NCBI GenBank assembly: GCA_040878005.1
Contig: JBBDMW010000023.1
Coordinates: 56,918-120,917, forward strand
DNA from: JBBDMW01 sp040878005
GTDB lineage: Bacteria; Chloroflexota; Dehalococcoidia; Lucifugimonadales; Lucifugimonadaceae
Direction: 5' to 3'
DNA length: 64,000 bases
The notes beneath the pieces are model-generated. The model searched no databases. It saw only the letters and a list, made by a program, of their open reading frames with translations, and was not told the DNA's origin. Shown piece by piece: positions 60,076 to 64,000 of this stretch. Within the stretch, counting starts at the first letter, position 1; each line of letters starts with the position of its first letter. The position numbers and the translations under genes are program-made.

Positions 60076-60192
60076 TTGGACAACCCGAGCATACTTGAAG
60101 TGGATGATGACATTCTCCTCCGGCCGTTCACTCCAGAGGACACAACTGCTCTGTTTCACCTGGTTGACTCCAACCGCGAGCGGCTCACTCAG
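60076..60192 (+). pseudogene. Remnant of a RimJ/RimL-type N-acetyltransferase
   Basis: About 39 codons match the start of GNAT acetyltransferases of the ribosomal-protein type: a 'DDDILLRPFTPEDTTALFHL' strand-helix followed by 'VDSNRERL'. Homology stops abruptly at about 60190, where the tail of an oppositely oriented gene begins (stop at 60185). The rest of the acetyltransferase, including the acetyl-CoA site, is missing. This looks like a gene cut by insertion or deletion. Confidence 0.6.
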
Positions 60193-60652
60193 CCTCCGGG
60201 CGGGGCTCAAGGACCACGACGGCCGTCTCTTGCGGGCGCCGCGCAGCGTAGCCGTCGAGGTTCTGGTCCAGTTCCCGCCAGCGCTGCCACAATCGTTCAC
60301 GATCTTCCCCCATCGCAGCCCTGCCGAGCACCTCCTGCCTGATTCCGCCCGCCAACTCGACGAACGCCTCAGGGTGGGCCTGCAGGTTCAGCCACCAGGC
60401 GGGCTCAGCTGCACCCCAGCCATTCATGGCCATCGTGATCATATTGGGCCCATCCTCGTAGTAGCCGACGATCACGCTTCGCGGCTCGCCCGTGCGCCGG
60501 CCGCGAGTGGTGAGCCGCAGGGCGCCCCACTTACCAGGGCGCGGCAGCCATAGCCCCCTGCGCCTGCCGCTCGCCCGGACGATCAACCGGTGCACGTGCC
60601 AGGCGGTCACGACAAACCACCGCGGTGGTAGACGCTCCTTGCGTCCGGCCAT
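60185..60652 (-). CDS. Ddn-like nitroreductase/F420 family protein
   Basis: About 155 residues. It resembles the deazaflavin-dependent nitroreductase (DUF385) family: 'LTTRGRRTGEPRSVIVGYYEDGPNMITMAMNGWGAAEPAWWLNLQAHPEAFVE' (in parts), with the short split-barrel length. Members bind F420 or another flavin-like cofactor. The family is most abundant in Actinobacteria. ATG 60652 follows a G-rich stretch; a TTG at 60703 is an alternative. Its last bases meet the broken acetyltransferase. Confidence 0.82.
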   Translation of the reverse strand: MAGRKERLPPRWFVVTAWHVHRLIVRASGRRRGLWLPRPGKWGALRLTTRGRRTGEPRSVIVGYYEDGPNMITMAMNGWGAAEPAWWLNLQAHPEAFVELAGGIRQEVLGRAAMGEDRERLWQRWRELDQNLDGYAARRPQETAVVVLEPRPEAE

Positions 60653-60704
60653 GCCTGCCCCCAATCCTCGACGGTGAGCTACGGTCAGCACCGTAATCGC
60701 CAAC

Positions 60705-61538
60705 CTAGCGCTTGTTGCGGAACAAGTACGCGGTGATCGGTGCGAACACCCCCGTGAGCAGCGCGGACGTTAGCAGCACCCATCCAATTTGCTCCGCCGT
60801 CGCTGTGCCATGCATCAGTCCCTGGATGGCCGTTGCCACATGCGTGATCGGGTTGACGTTGACAAATGTCTGCAACCACCCCGGCAGCGTCTCCGTTGGC
60901 ACGAACACGTTGCTGATGAAGGTGAGCGGGAACAGCACCATCATGCTTATGAACATGAGCGATTCCGGCGTGCGAGCGACCAGCCCGAACATCGTCCATA
61001 CCCATGAAAGGCTGAAACAGAACACGAGCAGCAACAGCACCGCCAGGACTACGCCGGCAATGCCGCCGTCTGGGCGGAAGCCCATGATCAGCCCCAGGAC
61101 GATCATGATGGTCGATGCCAGGGTATAGCGGGCCAGATCGCCAAGCAGCGCCCCGACCAGGATTGACGGCCGCCAGATCGGGAGCGACCGGAACCGGTCG
61201 AAGACGCCCTTCTTGATATCCGAGTTCACACCCATGCCGGTGTAGATCGTGATCATCGATATGGTCATCACCAGGATTCCCGGCAGCAGCCCCTGCAAGT
61301 ACTCCGTGGTCGATCCGGCGATCGCCCCACCGAACAGGTACGTGAACATCAGCAGGAACATGATCGGGAACATCGTGACATCGAAGAGCTGCTCCGGCAC
61401 GTGCTTGATCTTGAGCATCGCTCGCCAGCCGAACGTCAACGATGTAGAGACGGGGTTGGGACGTGAAGGCCGGGGGCTGTCGGACAGTACTGCCAGCACA
61501 CTCTGCGTAACGTCCTGCTGTTGTACAGCTGTGGTCAT
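60705..61538 (-). CDS. ABC-2 type permease (DrrB-like)
   Basis: A 277-residue six-helix membrane subunit of a drug/polyketide-type ABC exporter. It has the early block 'FGWRAMLKIKHVPEQLFDVTMFPIMFLLMFTYLFGGAI' (in parts), the 'GVFDRFRSLPIWRPSILVG' coupling segment and the late 'VFVPTETLPGWLQTFVNVNPITH' loop, which are the DrrB/ABC-2 hallmarks. Its ATG overlaps the ATPase stop by four bases (ATGA), so the two form one exporter. Confidence 0.93.
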   Translation of the reverse strand: MTTAVQQQDVTQSVLAVLSDSPRPSRPNPVSTSLTFGWRAMLKIKHVPEQLFDVTMFPIMFLLMFTYLFGGAIAGSTTEYLQGLLPGILVMTISMITIYTGMGVNSDIKKGVFDRFRSLPIWRPSILVGALLGDLARYTLASTIMIVLGLIMGFRPDGGIAGVVLAVLLLLVFCFSLSWVWTMFGLVARTPESLMFISMMVLFPLTFISNVFVPTETLPGWLQTFVNVNPITHVATAIQGLMHGTATAEQIGWVLLTSALLTGVFAPITAYLFRNKR

Positions 61539-62524
61539 TCGGGACTCCCATCGGTGGGCTTTACACCGTTGCCCGGCCCGGCGGGACGGCCGGTGAGCGT
61601 CAAAAATACCTCATCGAGACTCGGCTGCCCGACCACGAAGTTGTTCACGACAATTCCGGAGCGCGACAATTCAGTAAGCGCATGGGCGACACGTTCGGCA
61701 TCGGAGGTCCTGGCTGACAGAGCTGCCGAATCGGACTCGAGAACGATTGGGACACCGAGGGCCTGCGCCAGTATTCGCTCGGCGTCAGACCGGTGCTCGG
61801 GGTCGCGCAGGCGGACGTGCAGCGCGCCCGATCCTACCGACGCCTTCAGCTGCCCGCTTGTGCCCTCCGCAATGATCTTGCCCTGGTCGATTACCGCTAT
61901 CCGATCAGCGAGCTGGTCCGCCTCGTCGAGGTACTGAGTCGTGAGCAGCACCGTTGTCCTGCCTGCAACCAACGCACGCACAATTTCCCACACCTGGTTG
62001 CGGCTGCGCGGGTCGAGGCCCGTCGTGGGCTCGTCCAGGAACAGCACGTCCGGCGTCACGATGATGCTGGCCGCGATGTCGATACGCCGTCGCATCCCGC
62101 CGGAATACGTCTTCACCTGCCGCTTGGCCGCATCGGCCAGGTCGAACGCTTCCAGCAGCGCATTCGCCCTTGCCTTGGCCTGGCCCCACGAGAAGCCGAG
62201 CAATCGGCCCAGCAGGATCAGGTTCTCAGTACCGGTGAGATCCTCGTCCACCGAGGCGAACTGCCCGGTTAAGCTGACCCGCTGCCGCACTTGATCAGCC
62301 TCGCGTACGACGTCGTACCCCAGCACGCGCGCCGAGCCGCCATCAGGCCGGAGCAGCGTCGCGAGCATGCGGATAGCAGTCGTCTTCCCTGCGCCGTTCG
62401 GTCCCAGGAAGCCGTACACGGTCCCAGCGGGGACTGCCAGGTCTACGCCGTCGACCGCCATTGTCTTGCCAAACGTCTTTACGAGGCCGGAAGCCTCGAT
62501 GGCAAGGGCCGAATCTGAACTCAA
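61535..62524 (-). CDS. ABC transporter ATP-binding protein (DrrA-like)
   Basis: 329 residues. Walker A 'GFLGPNGAGKTTAIRMLATL', Q-loop 'SLTGQFASVDEDLTG', signature 'YSGGMRRRIDIAA' and Walker B 'VLFLDEPTTGLDPRSR' are present. The C-terminal extension ending 'PSLDEVFLTLTGRPAG' is the daunorubicin-resistance DrrA type. It powers export of a drug-like or lipid molecule with the neighbouring permease. The start is TTG at 62524 with GGAGG six bases upstream. Confidence 0.94.
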   Translation of the reverse strand: MSSDSALAIEASGLVKTFGKTMAVDGVDLAVPAGTVYGFLGPNGAGKTTAIRMLATLLRPDGGSARVLGYDVVREADQVRQRVSLTGQFASVDEDLTGTENLILLGRLLGFSWGQAKARANALLEAFDLADAAKRQVKTYSGGMRRRIDIAASIIVTPDVLFLDEPTTGLDPRSRNQVWEIVRALVAGRTTVLLTTQYLDEADQLADRIAVIDQGKIIAEGTSGQLKASVGSGALHVRLRDPEHRSDAERILAQALGVPIVLESDSAALSARTSDAERVAHALTELSRSGIVVNNFVVGQPSLDEVFLTLTGRPAGPGNGVKPTDGSPE

Positions 62525-62717
62525 TTAAGGCCTCCAATTAGATGGGCCAGTGCGTTGCGATTACCCTCGACCCGGTTCTTGTGGCTGTCTTCGGGCGCGC
62601 ACCGTCCAGCCGACATGATGATAGCGGCATAATAGAACACTACGGGCGCTAATCGATGCTCAGTGTCACTGCTGGCCAACAAGCAGACGTCCCCTCTTGC
62701 GGGCCGGCGCCCTTCGC

Positions 62718-63092
62718 TCACGCCGGCTCGAACAGCTCGATCGGGTTGCCGGAAGGGTCTTCCACCAGGATTTGCTTGCCGCCGTTGCCCACCACGATCT
62801 CATTTCGAAAGCGGCATCCTGCAGCCTTCATCCGTCCAACCGTGGCCGTCAGGTCGTCCACCAGAATCTGAATCCGATTCCAGCCGCCGGGGGCGGGTGC
62901 GTGGCCGTCCGGCATCGCCTGTCCGGCGCCACCTGCGCCGGGGCGATTGAGCAGAAGCTGCAGATCCCCTCGGGAGAGGCTAGCAAAGCCCGGCGCGGGA
63001 TGCATATCGACCTGGAACCCGAGCATCTCCGTGTAAAACGGGAGCGCCGCGTCCACGTCGACCACGATGTATCGGACGCTCACTTTACCCAT
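62718..63092 (-). CDS. VOC family protein (glyoxalase/bleomycin-resistance fold)
   Basis: A 124-residue protein with the paired beta-alpha-beta-beta-beta modules of the vicinal oxygen chelate superfamily: 'VRYIVVDVDAALPFYTEMLGF' at the start and 'VEDPSGNPIELFEP' with the metal-binding Glu at the end. It could be a lyase, dioxygenase or antibiotic-binding protein. It is followed by the DrrAB exporter genes and preceded by a second VOC gene, 15 bases away. Confidence 0.85.
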   Translation of the reverse strand: MGKVSVRYIVVDVDAALPFYTEMLGFQVDMHPAPGFASLSRGDLQLLLNRPGAGGAGQAMPDGHAPAPGGWNRIQILVDDLTATVGRMKAAGCRFRNEIVVGNGGKQILVEDPSGNPIELFEPA

Positions 63093-63107
63093 GTCTTTAC
63101 CTCCCTA

Positions 63108-63518
63108 TCAACGCAGCTGCTGGATGCGGACCATGTTGCCCGCGGGATCGCGCACGGCGCAGTCACGAGCGCCCCAATCCTGCTCGGTCGGCTCCTGCAT
63201 GACCTCGGCGCCGCCGGCCTGCAGCCGCTCGAATGTGGCGTCGAGGTCCCTGGAGGCCAGCATGATTGAGGCGTAGGTTCCCTTGGCCATCATCTCGAGG
63301 ATGGTGCGGCGTTCGTCGTCGGTGACGCCGGGGTCGGCGCCTGGCGGGTACAGGACAATGGACGTGCCGGGCTGGCCGACGGGACCGACCGTGATCCAGC
63401 GCATCCCCTCGTACCCGACGTCGTTGCGGACCTCGAAGCCCATGATGTCTCGATAAAAGGCCAGGGAGGCGTCTGGGTCGTTGTGCGGAAGAAAGGCCGA
63501 GTGAATAGTGATGTCCAT
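63108..63518 (-). CDS. VOC family protein
   Basis: 136 residues. 'HSAFLPHNDPDASLAFYRDIMGFEV' (in parts) starts the first module and 'DCAVRDPAGNMVRIQQL' closes the second. The usual final Glu metal ligand in 'N-x-x-E' is Arg here ('NMVRI'), so the metal site may be altered. Length and the paired layout with the next VOC gene suggest a small operon (AraC, VOC, VOC) of detoxification or sensing genes. Confidence 0.84.
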   Translation of the reverse strand: MDITIHSAFLPHNDPDASLAFYRDIMGFEVRNDVGYEGMRWITVGPVGQPGTSIVLYPPGADPGVTDDERRTILEMMAKGTYASIMLASRDLDATFERLQAGGAEVMQEPTEQDWGARDCAVRDPAGNMVRIQQLR

Positions 63519-63560
63519 GACTGCTACTCCGGACTGGTGGTGATCTCCATTGCAGCCATG

Positions 63561-64000
63561 CTAGGCGCCCCTCGGCGCCTGCGCTTCTCGATTCCTGACC
63601 GGCCTGGTCACCCGCTTCGCCACGCACGGTGGCATCCCCGCCATCGCACGCGCCGCGTTGCGCCGATAGACGCTGGGCGGCATACCGACCAGCTCGGTGA
63701 AGCGAGTGCTGAAGGTGCCAAGCGACGAGCAGCCGACCGCGAAACAGATCTCGGTGACGCTGAGGTCGCCACGGCGCAGCAGCGCCATCGCGCGCTCGAT
63801 GCGCCGCGTCATCAGGTAGCTGTACGGCGACTCGCCATAGGCGCGCCGGAACTGGCGGCTGAGGTGCCCGGCTGACATGTTCACGCCGCGGGCGAGCGCT
63901 TCGACATCCAGCGGCTTTGCGTACTCCCGGTCGATCCGGTCGCGAACGCGGCGCAGCCGCGCGAGGTCGCTCAGGTGCTGCGCTGCTGCGGGGCTGCTGA
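63561..64000 (-). CDS. AraC-family regulator, 5' end at window edge
   Basis: The frame is open to the end of the window. The visible 146 residues hold both helix-turn-helix motifs of an AraC domain: 'LDVEALARGVNMSAGHLSRQF' (in parts) and 'LSVTEICFAVGCSSLGTFSTRF', then 'TELVGMPPSVYR'. A C-terminal tail rich in Arg and Pro follows. No ATG, GTG or TTG lies upstream of the first helix inside the window, though a CTG-led 'SDLARLRRVRD' might be the true start. It probably controls the VOC genes that follow 43 bases later. Confidence 0.88.
   Translation of the reverse strand, partial: SSPAAAQHLSDLARLRRVRDRIDREYAKPLDVEALARGVNMSAGHLSRQFRRAYGESPYSYLMTRRIERAMALLRRGDLSVTEICFAVGCSSLGTFSTRFTELVGMPPSVYRRNAARAMAGMPPCVAKRVTRPVRNREAQAPRGA

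Noticed and set aside
62525..62717. Short minus-strand frame of about 66 codons between the DrrA-like and VOC genes
   Set aside because: No ribosome site and no family resemblance; treated as intergenic.
1..64000. CRISPR arrays, insertion sequences, prophage or attachment sites
   Set aside because: No regularly spaced repeats, transposase, integrase or phage structural genes were seen. The tRNA cluster at 57-58 kb has no duplicated tRNA end that would mark an attachment site.

Overview
The window looks like a chromosomal segment of a GC-rich bacterium, most likely a member of the Chloroflexota (SAR202 / Dehalococcoidia-like). This assignment is an inference. It rests on the mix of sulfatases with an aerobic formylglycine-generating enzyme, ETF and CaiB/BaiF CoA-transferase genes, many short operons, frequent TTG starts, the coaD-linked coiled-coil protein and the style of the housekeeping proteins. 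No 16S gene is present to confirm it. Coding density is high and most of the window is ordinary chromosome.

Layout. 1-5.1 kb: three sulfatases in a row (the first cut by the window edge), then the enzyme that activates them. 5.3-9.3 kb: a tRNA-Ala, a small membrane protein, an MFS exporter, a flippase-like membrane protein and rsmG, all on the minus strand. 9.5-14.2 kb: a SnoaL-like protein, etfB-etfA, an unknown protein, and purE-purK. 14.2-20.9 kb: a small SHOCT-type membrane protein, a tandem universal stress protein, lysS-serS (minus), then rsmD-coaD and a coiled-coil protein. 21-31.8 kb: polA, a PadR-type regulator coupled to an arsenite methyltransferase, a family III CoA-transferase, a small lipoprotein, an alpha/beta hydrolase, mutS2 and an RraA-like protein. 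32-39.9 kb: a very large five-GAF sensor kinase, a site-2-type protease with CBS domains, a hydrolase and an MFS transporter. 39.9-46 kb (minus): response regulator, sensor kinase, a Thr/Pro-rich lipoprotein and a secreted protein of about 1160 residues built from about ten repeats. 46.2-51.1 kb: a zinc-ribbon/RDD membrane protein, dnaE and a DUF2007-like protein. 51.1-56.8 kb (minus): MoxR ATPase, DUF58 protein, a TgpA-like transglutaminase-fold membrane protein and an O6-alkylguanine methyltransferase. 56.9-57.8 kb: five minus-strand tRNA genes. 58-60 kb: a single gene encoding RNase HI fused to MoaC, and a methyltransferase. 60.1-64 kb: a broken acetyltransferase remnant, then a block resembling a transferred actinobacterial-type cassette (Ddn-like reductase, drug-type ABC exporter, two VOC proteins, AraC regulator).

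The strongest candidates for something undescribed are: the RNase HI-MoaC fusion; the cysteine-rich PadR regulator translationally coupled to arsM, with a palindrome over its promoter; the two-component/lipoprotein/giant repeat protein locus; and the transglutaminase-fold protein whose catalytic Cys is Ser. No CRISPR array, prophage, insertion sequence or rRNA gene was seen.
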